This document shows, in pieces, positions 24,677 to 32,228 of a stretch of DNA of 42,171 bases (position 1 is the first letter of the stretch; every line of letters starts with the position of its first letter). The position numbers and the translations under genes are program-made. The DNA is taken from the NCBI GenBank assembly GCA_037142735.1, contig JBAXAB010000007.1, positions 1 to 42,171 of the forward strand, read 5' to 3'. The DNA is from JBAXAB01 sp037142735. Lineage in GTDB: Bacteria > Patescibacteriota > Minisyncoccia > Phycocordibacterales > CAIZLB01. The notes below the pieces were generated by a model. It searched no databases and had not been told where the DNA came from. It worked only from the letters and a program-made list of their open reading frames with translations.

Positions 24677-25887
24677 AGAAACTTTCTAAATGGCCACACA
24701 AGCAGCTCAGCAATTTTATTTCTAAGGCCGCGCTTCTGCCAAGTCTCCATGTTTATTATTTTTGATTGAATACGTAAATCACTGAGATTTTGTTCAACAT
24801 CCAAGACAAAGCTTTCGCTACCTGAAATTATTCCAGATTCAAAATTGTAGCGCAGACTAATGTTGTCAAGGTTCATAGTTCCGACCATTGCCCATTTTCC
24901 ATCGATCTCTATCGCTTTTCCGTGAATCATTCGTGGATGTCTGTAAATACTGATGTCATGTTCAAGAAAATAACTTATGTATGTTCGAGCTCCTATGTCA
25001 ACTATTGGATGATCAGACTTTTCTGGGATAATAATGGTCACGACGACACCCCTTTTTCTAGCTCTAACTAGTTTTCTCATTATTCTGTGAGTTGGAAGAA
25101 AATATGGTGTGCTTATAGTAACGTGTTCAACGGCATTAGAAATCATTTTTTCGAGTGCTCTATATAGATTATGTTTACCAGGTATCGGCGATTGAGTGAC
25201 GTAAGTAAAGGGCAATCTGCGTTCAGGGTTGAATAGTTTGTTTTTTTCATCAACTAATTTTTGATGTTCCGTCCTATACTTTCTAAGGCTTGAACGTAGA
25301 TCCGTGACGTCAATGTTAGTCCAAGAAACTTTCAGAGATTCGGAACGGTCCCAGAGTTCATCAAAGGATTTTTTCATTGAAGCAATTGGATGAGGTATAT
25401 CATCAATATTAGGTATAGGGGAGATAGAATTCTTGCCTACAGAAATTCTGACAGAGATGTCAGCCCATTTTTCCACGTCCTTTCCAATACATATTCCACC
25501 ATGATGAGCAATTGGTGATTCTGTATCAGAATCAACCAAAAGTAGCCGCCTGTGGTTACGAAAAAAACCAAATTTATGGAAACCTTTAGTGAAGGGAATT
25601 AACCAATTAAAGAATTTTATTTCTATCCCAGCAGCTCTCATATCTTTGTACATCTTTGAATTTGCAAAACTAAAGGAACCTGCTGAATCAAGATGACAGC
25701 GAATTTTAACACCATTTTTGGCACGCTCTATCAGTGCGTCTACGAATTTGGCTGAAGCCTCGTCTGCAGTTATATAGAATTGTTCAAAGTCGATCGATTG
25801 GGTGGCATGATGAATATCCTCTAGCATGGAGCCCCAGGTCTCGAGTGTTTCAGTAAACAGCTTGTGGTCTATAGGAAATTCAATCAT
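24673..25887 (-). CDS. Phospholipase D family protein, cardiolipin-synthase-like
   Basis: The 404-residue protein has two PLD half-sites. The second is canonical: H322-x-K324-x4-D329, then GTMNLDNIS. The first reads NHRRLLLVD, with H112 and D119 in place but Arg at the Lys position (R114). Unlike E. coli ClsA there are no N-terminal membrane helices. It probably condenses or hydrolyses phospholipid head groups at the membrane face. The 3' end overlaps the convergent ABC gene by 4 nt. Confidence 0.8.
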   Translation of the reverse strand: MIEFPIDHKLFTETLETWGSMLEDIHHATQSIDFEQFYITADEASAKFVDALIERAKNGVKIRCHLDSAGSFSFANSKMYKDMRAAGIEIKFFNWLIPFTKGFHKFGFFRNHRRLLLVDSDTESPIAHHGGICIGKDVEKWADISVRISVGKNSISPIPNIDDIPHPIASMKKSFDELWDRSESLKVSWTNIDVTDLRSSLRKYRTEHQKLVDEKNKLFNPERRLPFTYVTQSPIPGKHNLYRALEKMISNAVEHVTISTPYFLPTHRIMRKLVRARKRGVVVTIIIPEKSDHPIVDIGARTYISYFLEHDISIYRHPRMIHGKAIEIDGKWAMVGTMNLDNISLRYNFESGIISGSESFVLDVEQNLSDLRIQSKIINMETWQKRGLRNKIAELLVWPFRKFL

Positions 25888-25912
25888 ACGGATTCGCTTT
25901 TTTAGCCATTCT

Positions 25913-25920
25913 ATTATAAT
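25913..25920. promoter_or_regulatory. Overlapping divergent -10 elements
   Basis: ATTATAAT can be read as TATAAT on both strands (plus 25915-25920, minus 25918-25913). It serves the ZIP transporter (ATG 19 nt away) and the PLD gene (about 25 nt away). The two promoters must compete for polymerase. Confidence 0.5.
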
Positions 25921-25939
25921 CTAAATAGAACATAAACAC

Positions 25940-26671
25940 ATGCAAATCGCTTTTATACTAGCCACCCTCGTTTCCACTATTGTTGGAGGATTAGTAGCCC
26001 TTAAATTCAAGGACCGTCGACACTTATTATTGGGTTTTACCGCCGGTGTGCTTTTATCGGTGGTGGCCTTTGACTTATTGCCAGAGATTTTTAGCCTTGC
26101 CAGGGAAGGGGGGCACAATCCTCGCATGGCAATGATTGCCCTAGTTGTAGGCTTCCTTGTATTTCATATTGCTGAGAAAGTTTTTTTGGTTCACCATTCT
26201 CACGAAGCGGATTATGGTGAGCATCATCACCCGACCATTGGTTCTCTTTCTGCCGGGGCATTAATTCTGCACTCATTTTTTGACGGAGTGGGGATTGGTT
26301 TAGGGTTTCAGGCGTCTACTGCTATTGGGATTGTCATTGCACTGGCCGTTATTGCACATGATTTTTCAGATGGACTAAATACTGTTTCCTTGATGCTTGC
26401 GCATAATAATTCAGATAAAAAAGCCCGTAAATTTCTGGTATTAGATGCTGTTGCTCCAGTGTTGGGCGGACTTTCAACGCTATTCTTTACTTTTTCTTCA
26501 GGTTCTTTAATTATCTATCTTGGTTTTTTTACTGGTTTTCTTATTTATATGGGCGCTTCAGATATATTACCGGAAGCTCACAGCAAGGATTCTTCTTTAA
26601 GGACGGTGGTCGCTACCATTGTAGGAGTAGTGTTTATGTATGTAGTCACAGGTTTCTTGGCAGGACTTTAA
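25940..26671 (+). CDS. ZIP family divalent metal transporter
   Basis: The 243 residues form about eight hydrophobic helices. The paired metal-binding motifs are present in TM4 (LHSFFDGVGIGLGF) and TM5 (AHDFSDGLNTVSLM), and a His-rich loop (HHSHEADYGEHHH, about 86-98) lies before TM4. ZIP proteins bring zinc, iron or manganese into the cytoplasm. The His-rich loop is a usual metal-sensing or capture site. Specific metal is not known. Confidence 0.9.
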   Translation: MQIAFILATLVSTIVGGLVALKFKDRRHLLLGFTAGVLLSVVAFDLLPEIFSLAREGGHNPRMAMIALVVGFLVFHIAEKVFLVHHSHEADYGEHHHPTIGSLSAGALILHSFFDGVGIGLGFQASTAIGIVIALAVIAHDFSDGLNTVSLMLAHNNSDKKARKFLVLDAVAPVLGGLSTLFFTFSSGSLIIYLGFFTGFLIYMGASDILPEAHSKDSSLRTVVATIVGVVFMYVVTGFLAGL

Positions 26672-26704
26672 TTTGCATATTCAGACAAAGTATTTAATTT
26701 GAGT

Positions 26705-26710
26705 TATAAT
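26705..26710 (+). promoter_or_regulatory. -10 element of the FIST gene
   Basis: TATAAT at 26705-26710 precedes the ATG at 26747 by 36 nt, so this unit has a short AT-rich leader, unlike the leaderless genes around it. Confidence 0.45.
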
Positions 26711-26746
26711 CAAAGTATTAATATTTATTATTTCAAATTTTAGAAA

Positions 26747-27946
26747 ATGTCATTAACATCATCCGTTGGGGTAGGCTATAGCGACGATTCATTTTCAGCA
26801 GGGGCTTCTGCATGCACAGATGCCATTGGAAGACTCGGTGATGGTTTAAAAGCTGATGCTTTAATTGTTTTTTCGTCTTCTAAATATAATCAGGAACAGA
26901 TGCTGAGAGGTGTCAGATCCGTCAGTGGTGAATCTTTATTAGTTGGTTCTTCTACGGCTGGTGAGATCAGTACTGAAGGGCCAGTTGGCAGAAGCTCGGT
27001 GGTTGTCATGGCGCTGTCTTCACCAGACGTCAAATTTTTTGCAGCAGTTGGCGATCCTGTATCGAAGGGGCCACATAATGCCGGAAAAAGTGTAGCTGAA
27101 GCGGTTCAAAAACAAGCTGGAGGTGCTCTAAAAACCTTTATTATGTTACCAGATGTATTAAATGGTAATGGAGCAGAAACTGTCCGAGGGGTCTTGCAAG
27201 CCTTAGGGGACCATTTTCCAGTGGTAGGAGGTGCTTCAGGGGATGATTTTCAATTCAAGAAAACTTACCAATATTTAAATGATAAGGTGTACACTGATTC
27301 AGTCGTTGGCTTAGGCATAACTGGCGAATTTAAAATTGGAATTGGGGTCAAGCACGGTTGGATCCCAGTTGGAGTTTCGATGAAGGTTACAAAATCAGAA
27401 GGAGGAGTTTTGCACGAGGTGAATGGTGAACCAGCAATTAAAATTTATGAAGACTATTTTGGTGTGGAAGAAGCTTCAATTTTAAAGACAGAGACTCTTG
27501 CAAAACTTGCTATTACGTATCCTTTGGGAATCAAAGTCGATGGTAGTGAAGAGCTCCTTATTCGTGATCCACTTACAGTAGATGCTAACGGATCTATTAC
27601 ATGTGCGGCTGAAATCCCAGAAGGGTCAGACATTCGACTTATGATCGGCAGCATCGAAGAGGCTGTTAAGGTTGCTAAATTAGCGGCTCAAAATGCCCTA
27701 GACCAATTGGGAGGCGCACAACCTAAGGCAATTATTATCTTTAATTGTATTGCGAGAAATAAATTGTTCGGACAGCGTTCGGGAGAAGAAATTACTGCAA
27801 TCCAAGAGGTACTTGGCAGAGATGTTCCGCTGATTGGTTTCTATACATACGGAGAGCAGGCTCCTATGAATGGAGAAGTTAAAAACATTAATCAGTGTAA
27901 TTCAGCCTTCCATAACGAAACTGTTGTGGTGGCGGTTTTGGCCTAA
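26747..27946 (+). CDS. FIST domain sensory protein
   Basis: This 399-residue soluble protein matches the FIST N domain (about residues 35-210: ADALIVFSSSKYNQEQMLRG, LLVGSSTAGEIS, GGASGDDFQFKKTYQY) followed by the FIST C domain (about 220-390: PLGIKVDGSEELLIRDPL, IIIFNCIARNKLFGQR, PLIGFYTYGEQAP). FIST domains are thought to bind small ligands such as amino acids. There is no kinase or other effector part. It is followed 21 nt later by a histidine kinase that lacks its own sensor, so it probably supplies the signal input. Confidence 0.88.
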   Translation: MSLTSSVGVGYSDDSFSAGASACTDAIGRLGDGLKADALIVFSSSKYNQEQMLRGVRSVSGESLLVGSSTAGEISTEGPVGRSSVVVMALSSPDVKFFAAVGDPVSKGPHNAGKSVAEAVQKQAGGALKTFIMLPDVLNGNGAETVRGVLQALGDHFPVVGGASGDDFQFKKTYQYLNDKVYTDSVVGLGITGEFKIGIGVKHGWIPVGVSMKVTKSEGGVLHEVNGEPAIKIYEDYFGVEEASILKTETLAKLAITYPLGIKVDGSEELLIRDPLTVDANGSITCAAEIPEGSDIRLMIGSIEEAVKVAKLAAQNALDQLGGAQPKAIIIFNCIARNKLFGQRSGEEITAIQEVLGRDVPLIGFYTYGEQAPMNGEVKNINQCNSAFHNETVVVAVLA

Positions 27947-27967
27947 ATCATTAATACCTCGGAACAC

Positions 27968-28825
27968 ATGAATGAACAAGAAATTAGAATTGCAGAGCTA
28001 CAACATCAACTGTCCGCCTCAAAAGAATTAGTCCAACAGGTACTGAAGGAGCAGCAATTGGCAGCAAAATTGCTGATCAGACGAGATCTTTCTCTTAGTC
28101 GAGCTAACGAGCAATTGATGGCCCTAGATGTGGCCAAGTCAGAATTTATTTCAATTGCGGCACATCAGCTACGTACGCCACTCTCGGCTATCAAGTGGAT
28201 CTTGTACATGCTTATAAACAATGAGTTTAATAACAATGAAGAACGAGAGCAATTTACTGAGAAGGCTGCCCAGAGCACGGACCGAATGATTGATCTGGTG
28301 AATGATTTATTAGAGGTTGATCATATTCAATTGGGTAAGGATCAGTTCATTTTTGTACCACTTAGTGTGTCCAATCTTATTAAGGCAATTATCTCTGAAT
28401 TGCAAACTATCATCACAAAGCGAAAGATTAACATGGTGATAAATCTGGATTCCTGTCCTGAGATTTCCGGTGACGAAACTAAACTGCGTGAATTGTTTCA
28501 GAATCTTATTGAAAATGCACTAAAGTACACACCTGTTGAGGGTACTGTACGGATTACTTCAAGTTCCAGTGATGGTTTTCTCAAAATAGAGGTGGCAGAT
28601 TCAGGCATAGGTATTCCTGAAGATCAAAAATATCATATCTTTTCAAAATTTTTTCGAGCGGCTAATGCCATGAAAGTCGAAACTGTGGGTTCTGGATTAG
28701 GTCTTTTCATTGCCAAGGAGGTGACGGAAAGGCATGGTGGCAAGATTTGGTTTGAAAGCACGGTGGGACAGGGGAGTGTTTTTCATGTTCAGCTTCCTCT
28801 CAATCCTGATAAGAAATTTGTGTGA
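27968..28825 (+). CDS. Soluble sensor histidine kinase without sensor domain
   Basis: Residues 1-55 are a coiled coil (EQEIRIAELQHQLSASKEL...). The HisKA domain has H66 in FISIAAHQLRTPLSAIKW, and the HATPase domain has the N box NLIENALKYTP (N183), G1 DSGIGIPED, the F box KFFRAANA and G2 GSGLGLFIAKEV. There is no membrane segment, PAS or GAF domain. It should autophosphorylate and pass phosphate to the next gene's product. Input most likely comes from the upstream FIST protein through the coiled coil. It is probably co-transcribed with that gene. Confidence 0.92.
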   Translation: MNEQEIRIAELQHQLSASKELVQQVLKEQQLAAKLLIRRDLSLSRANEQLMALDVAKSEFISIAAHQLRTPLSAIKWILYMLINNEFNNNEEREQFTEKAAQSTDRMIDLVNDLLEVDHIQLGKDQFIFVPLSVSNLIKAIISELQTIITKRKINMVINLDSCPEISGDETKLRELFQNLIENALKYTPVEGTVRITSSSSDGFLKIEVADSGIGIPEDQKYHIFSKFFRAANAMKVETVGSGLGLFIAKEVTERHGGKIWFESTVGQGSVFHVQLPLNPDKKFV

Positions 28826-28839
28826 ATTAAACATTAATA

Positions 28840-28845
28840 TATAAT
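28840..28845 (+). promoter_or_regulatory. -10 element, predicted leaderless start of the response regulator
   Basis: TATAAT ends 7 nt before the ATG at 28853, just after the kinase stop. The regulator can therefore be made independently of the kinase. Confidence 0.55.
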
Positions 28846-28852
28846 AGAGCCT

Positions 28853-29641
28853 ATGAAAAAAATCCTGATTATAGAAGATGACGAGTTGCTAGGTGATTTG
28901 TTGTTACAAAAACTTAAATCTTCTGGTTATGAATGCGTGTTAATGCGTGAAGGTTCAAAGGGTTATGCAAAAATCTCAGAGTGGATGCCAGACATGATTG
29001 TTCTTGACCTGTTCCTGCCAATTTTAAACGGGTTTGATATTCTGGCCCAAAAGAGAATGGACGCCAAAATTGCAACTATCCCAGTAATTGTACTTACTAA
29101 CTCTTTACGACCAACCAGCGCTACAGCAATTGAAAAATTAGGTGCCAGTGATTTTTTGGTTAAATCAGATGTTACTCAAGAAGAAATTGTTGAAAGAATC
29201 AGAAAAATTTTTGAAAAAACTTCAGAAACCGATATGGGTGGAGCTGCTTCAAAGGGTCACGATGTTTTGGTTGGTAAGAAAATTCTAGTTGTTGAAGATG
29301 ACAAGTTCTTGGGAAGCATTTTGGTCTCAAGGCTTATGAGCAGGAAGGTAAAGGTTGTATATGCTACGAGCGGGGAGGCGGCTCTTGAAGAATTAAAAAA
29401 AGACACACCAGAGGCTGTTTTGCTGGATATTATGCTGCCAGGCATAGATGGTTTTGAAGTCTTGAAACAAATACGAGAAAATCCAGCCACTAAAGCACTC
29501 CCTGTAATGATTCTTTCTAATATTAGTCAGGTAAAAGACAAAGAAAAAGCAGAATCAATGGGTGCAGGTTTTCTGGTAAAAGCACTTGTTAATCCTGATG
29601 ATATTGTGGCACAAACAGAAGAGATACTAAGGTCTAAATAA
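28853..29641 (+). CDS. Response regulator with two receiver domains and no output domain
   Basis: Residues 1-120 and 142-262 are two receiver domains. Each has the acidic pair (ED at 8-9 and 148-149), the phospho-acceptor (D52 in VLDLFLP and D192 in LLDIMLPG), the switch Thr/Ser (T82, S222) and the conserved Lys (K104, K243). There is no DNA-binding or enzymatic output. Such tandem receivers serve as phosphate relays or sinks, or act by protein contact. They probably take phosphate from the preceding kinase. Confidence 0.92.
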   Translation: MKKILIIEDDELLGDLLLQKLKSSGYECVLMREGSKGYAKISEWMPDMIVLDLFLPILNGFDILAQKRMDAKIATIPVIVLTNSLRPTSATAIEKLGASDFLVKSDVTQEEIVERIRKIFEKTSETDMGGAASKGHDVLVGKKILVVEDDKFLGSILVSRLMSRKVKVVYATSGEAALEELKKDTPEAVLLDIMLPGIDGFEVLKQIRENPATKALPVMILSNISQVKDKEKAESMGAGFLVKALVNPDDIVAQTEEILRSK

Positions 29642-29649
29642 TTCATGAT

Positions 29650-30678
29650 TTAAGATAGGATATTGGGTTCGCGGTTTATCCTTAGTTTAAATTTTTTGTA
29701 TACCGCATCGGATATGAAATTCTCGACATGTCTCAATTCATTGAAAGTTCCTTTGCCGTTGTTGGTGAGAACTAGAGCATTATGGTTGTATATTGTAATT
29801 GATCCAAAAGATTTACCTTTCAGTCCGCATTGATCAATAAGCCAAGCTGTGGGTATCTTTTTTTGGCGTGGTTTATCAGTGTCGAATACAGGAATGTCAG
29901 GGTGGTTGTGTTGTAAACTTGTGGCCACTTCTACATCAACTAGTACATTTTCAAAATACGAACCAACGTTAAACAAAACTTTGGGATCAGGAAGTTTTCG
30001 TGACCTGATATCGATTATTGCCTTTCGGATCTCTGGCAGTTTTGGTACCTTTACGTTCTCAAAATACTTTCTGACGTCTGGATAATTTGGAACCGCGGGC
30101 TGTAGCTTTGAAAGTCTGAATTCGATGGCAGTAATAATGTAGCGGTTTTTGTGCGAGGTTTTAAAAATACTATTACGGTATGAAAAGGCACAGTCTATGT
30201 TTTTTAACACAACCCAACCGTCACCTTGTAGATCATATGCATGAATTCGCGTAATGGTCTGACAGACCTCTTGACCATAAGCCCCAATATTTTGAACCGG
30301 GGCAGCACCTGTACTACCCGGTATTGCTGAAAGTGCCTCGATACCAGAGAGATGTTGATTGACAGCGTACTCAACAAAATTGTCCCACGAATGACCAGCT
30401 TGGACTTTTAATACAGTTGATGTTTCATCTTCAGATACTGTTTCAATACCGACATTATTCATATGGATTATAAAGTAAGGGAGACAGTGTGTGTCTCCAA
30501 AAATGGTATTGCACCCCTCGCCTAGAATATAAATTTCAGCTTTAAGCTTTTTGATCTCAGAAACTAGACTAGGGATATCATCTGTGTTGTTTATTTCGGA
30601 CAACCAGCGGACTTTATCACCTATATGAAATGAGGAATAGGGAGCAATATCCACATGTTCCTGAATAGAATATGGCAT
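29650..30678 (-). CDS. murB: UDP-N-acetylenolpyruvoylglucosamine reductase
   Basis: MurB performs the second committed step of peptidoglycan synthesis, an NADPH-dependent reduction. The 342-residue protein has the FAD motif GEGCNTIF, the IPGSTGAAPVQNIGAYGQE segment, R168 in SYRNSIFK, S240 in GSYFEN and E337 in REPNILS. It is the long, E. coli-like (type I) form. A -10 box on the minus strand 6 nt before the ATG predicts a leaderless mRNA. It diverges from the XRE-MurA gene, so the first two Mur steps share one control region. Confidence 0.95.
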   Translation of the reverse strand: MPYSIQEHVDIAPYSSFHIGDKVRWLSEINNTDDIPSLVSEIKKLKAEIYILGEGCNTIFGDTHCLPYFIIHMNNVGIETVSEDETSTVLKVQAGHSWDNFVEYAVNQHLSGIEALSAIPGSTGAAPVQNIGAYGQEVCQTITRIHAYDLQGDGWVVLKNIDCAFSYRNSIFKTSHKNRYIITAIEFRLSKLQPAVPNYPDVRKYFENVKVPKLPEIRKAIIDIRSRKLPDPKVLFNVGSYFENVLVDVEVATSLQHNHPDIPVFDTDKPRQKKIPTAWLIDQCGLKGKSFGSITIYNHNALVLTNNGKGTFNELRHVENFISDAVYKKFKLRINREPNILS

Positions 30679-30684
30679 GAATAA

Positions 30685-30706
30685 ATTATATCATATATGA
30701 TATAAG
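30685..30706. promoter_or_regulatory. 20-bp perfect palindrome over divergent murB / XRE-murA promoters
   Basis: Bases 30686-30705 read TTATATCATA then its exact reverse complement. The palindrome covers the minus-strand -10 of murB (TATAAT, 30690-30685, 6 nt from its ATG) and the likely plus-strand -10 (TATGAT, 30696-30701, 7 nt from the ATG at 30709). It is the obvious operator for a dimeric repressor, and the XRE domain encoded next door is the best candidate. Confidence 0.7.
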
Positions 30707-30708
30707 TC

Positions 30709-32226
30709 ATGAAAAACACTAACCCTAACGCCCACCTCGGACACCTTATCAAACAATTACGTGAAGACCGTGGAATGACCCAGGCAGACTTTTCCAAAGT
30801 CCTGCATACTTCACAAAGTGCAGTGGCAAGGATTGAAAAGGGAAATCAAAATGTAACCACAGGGGAATTGCAGAAAATTAGCAAAGCGTTGGGGCGAAGG
30901 CTGGTCACCATTAGTGAATCAATGGACGTCGAGATTCATGGAGGAAAGAAACTCCACGGTACTGTATCGACTAATACGTCTAAAAATGGGGCATTAGGGT
31001 TGTTGTGTGCTTCTTTGTTGAATAGAGCGCAAACTACGCTACATGGCATTCCTCGAATTCAAGAAGTGAATCGTATTTTAGAAACGTTCAATAGTATTGG
31101 CATAGTCACAAGATGGATAGGTAAAAATAGTCTAGAAATTCAACCACCAAAACAATTCAAGATGGCGGGATTGAACGGGGCAGCGGCAGGACGCATCAGA
31201 TCGATTCTCATGATTATTGGTCCATTGGCTCACAAAATGAAAGAGTTCTCGCTGCCTCATGCAGGAGGATGCAAGATGGGACAGAGAACAATTGTTGCTC
31301 ATCGATATGGATTAGAAGCCCTTGGAATAAATATTCTCACCAAGGATGATCATTATAAGATCGAGGCGAAAACATTAAAGCCTGCAGATATTGTGATGTA
31401 TGAGGCAAGTGACACAGCTGCTGAAAATATTTTGATGGCGGCTGCTCTCATTCCTGGAAAAACTACAATTCAATTTGCACCGCCCAATTATCAAGTTCAA
31501 GAGGTTTGTTTCTTCCTAGAAAAATGCGGAGTAAAAATTGAAGGAATAGGCACAACAAACATGGTTGTTCATGGTATTAAAGATATCAATCAAAAAATTG
31601 AATACCACAACAGTGAAGATCCAACCGAGTCTATGATGTTTTTATCAGCCGCAATTACGACTGGTTCAAAGTTAAAAATTGAACGTTGCCCAATTGATTT
31701 TCTTGCCTTGGAGCTTTTGAAACTTGAAAAGATGGGACTCAAATACGAGAAATCAAAAATCTATTTTTCACATAATGGCAGAACAAAACTCGTTGATATC
31801 ACTGTTAACCCATCAAAAATTTTGGCACCAATGGACAAATTACATGCTCAACCGTATCCAGGGATAAACACTGACAACTTGCCATTTTTTGTGCCAATTG
31901 CAACGCAGGCCGAAGGAGCCACACTGGTCCATGATTGGATGTGGGAAAACCGAGCGATTTATTTTACAGAATTGTGCAAGTTGGGAGCCGACATAACCTT
32001 GGCTGATCCTCACCGTGTCTATATTCATGGTCCAAAAAAATTACGAGCCACCCAAATTGTCTGCCCACCAGCACTTCGTCCGGCAATGATTATTATGATT
32101 GCAATGTTGGCTGCAGAAGGGAAATCGATTCTTCGAAATATTTATCCAATCTGCCGCGGCTATGAAGATATAGTTGAACGCCTTAATATGTTAGGTGCAG
32201 ACATTCGAGTGTTACAGGACTTGTAA
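30709..32226 (+). CDS. murA: XRE-type HTH domain fused to UDP-GlcNAc enolpyruvyl transferase (MurA)
   Basis: Residues about 8-68 are a Cro/CI helix-turn-helix (LIKQLREDRGMTQADFSKVL, then SQSAVARIEKGN). From about residue 74 the protein is MurA, the first committed enzyme of peptidoglycan synthesis. It keeps K92-N93 (TSKNGAL), the catalytic Cys (C188, GGCKMGQR), the Asp in YPGINTDNLPFF, and RGYEDIVERLNMLGAD. Total length is 505 residues, which equals MurA (about 420) plus the HTH. The fusion is in frame with no stop or shift. It probably represses its own and murB transcription through the palindrome just upstream, perhaps according to substrate load. MurA activity is predicted, not shown. Confidence 0.9.
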   Translation: MKNTNPNAHLGHLIKQLREDRGMTQADFSKVLHTSQSAVARIEKGNQNVTTGELQKISKALGRRLVTISESMDVEIHGGKKLHGTVSTNTSKNGALGLLCASLLNRAQTTLHGIPRIQEVNRILETFNSIGIVTRWIGKNSLEIQPPKQFKMAGLNGAAAGRIRSILMIIGPLAHKMKEFSLPHAGGCKMGQRTIVAHRYGLEALGINILTKDDHYKIEAKTLKPADIVMYEASDTAAENILMAAALIPGKTTIQFAPPNYQVQEVCFFLEKCGVKIEGIGTTNMVVHGIKDINQKIEYHNSEDPTESMMFLSAAITTGSKLKIERCPIDFLALELLKLEKMGLKYEKSKIYFSHNGRTKLVDITVNPSKILAPMDKLHAQPYPGINTDNLPFFVPIATQAEGATLVHDWMWENRAIYFTELCKLGADITLADPHRVYIHGPKKLRATQIVCPPALRPAMIIMIAMLAAEGKSILRNIYPICRGYEDIVERLNMLGADIRVLQDL

Positions 32227-32228
32227 TA

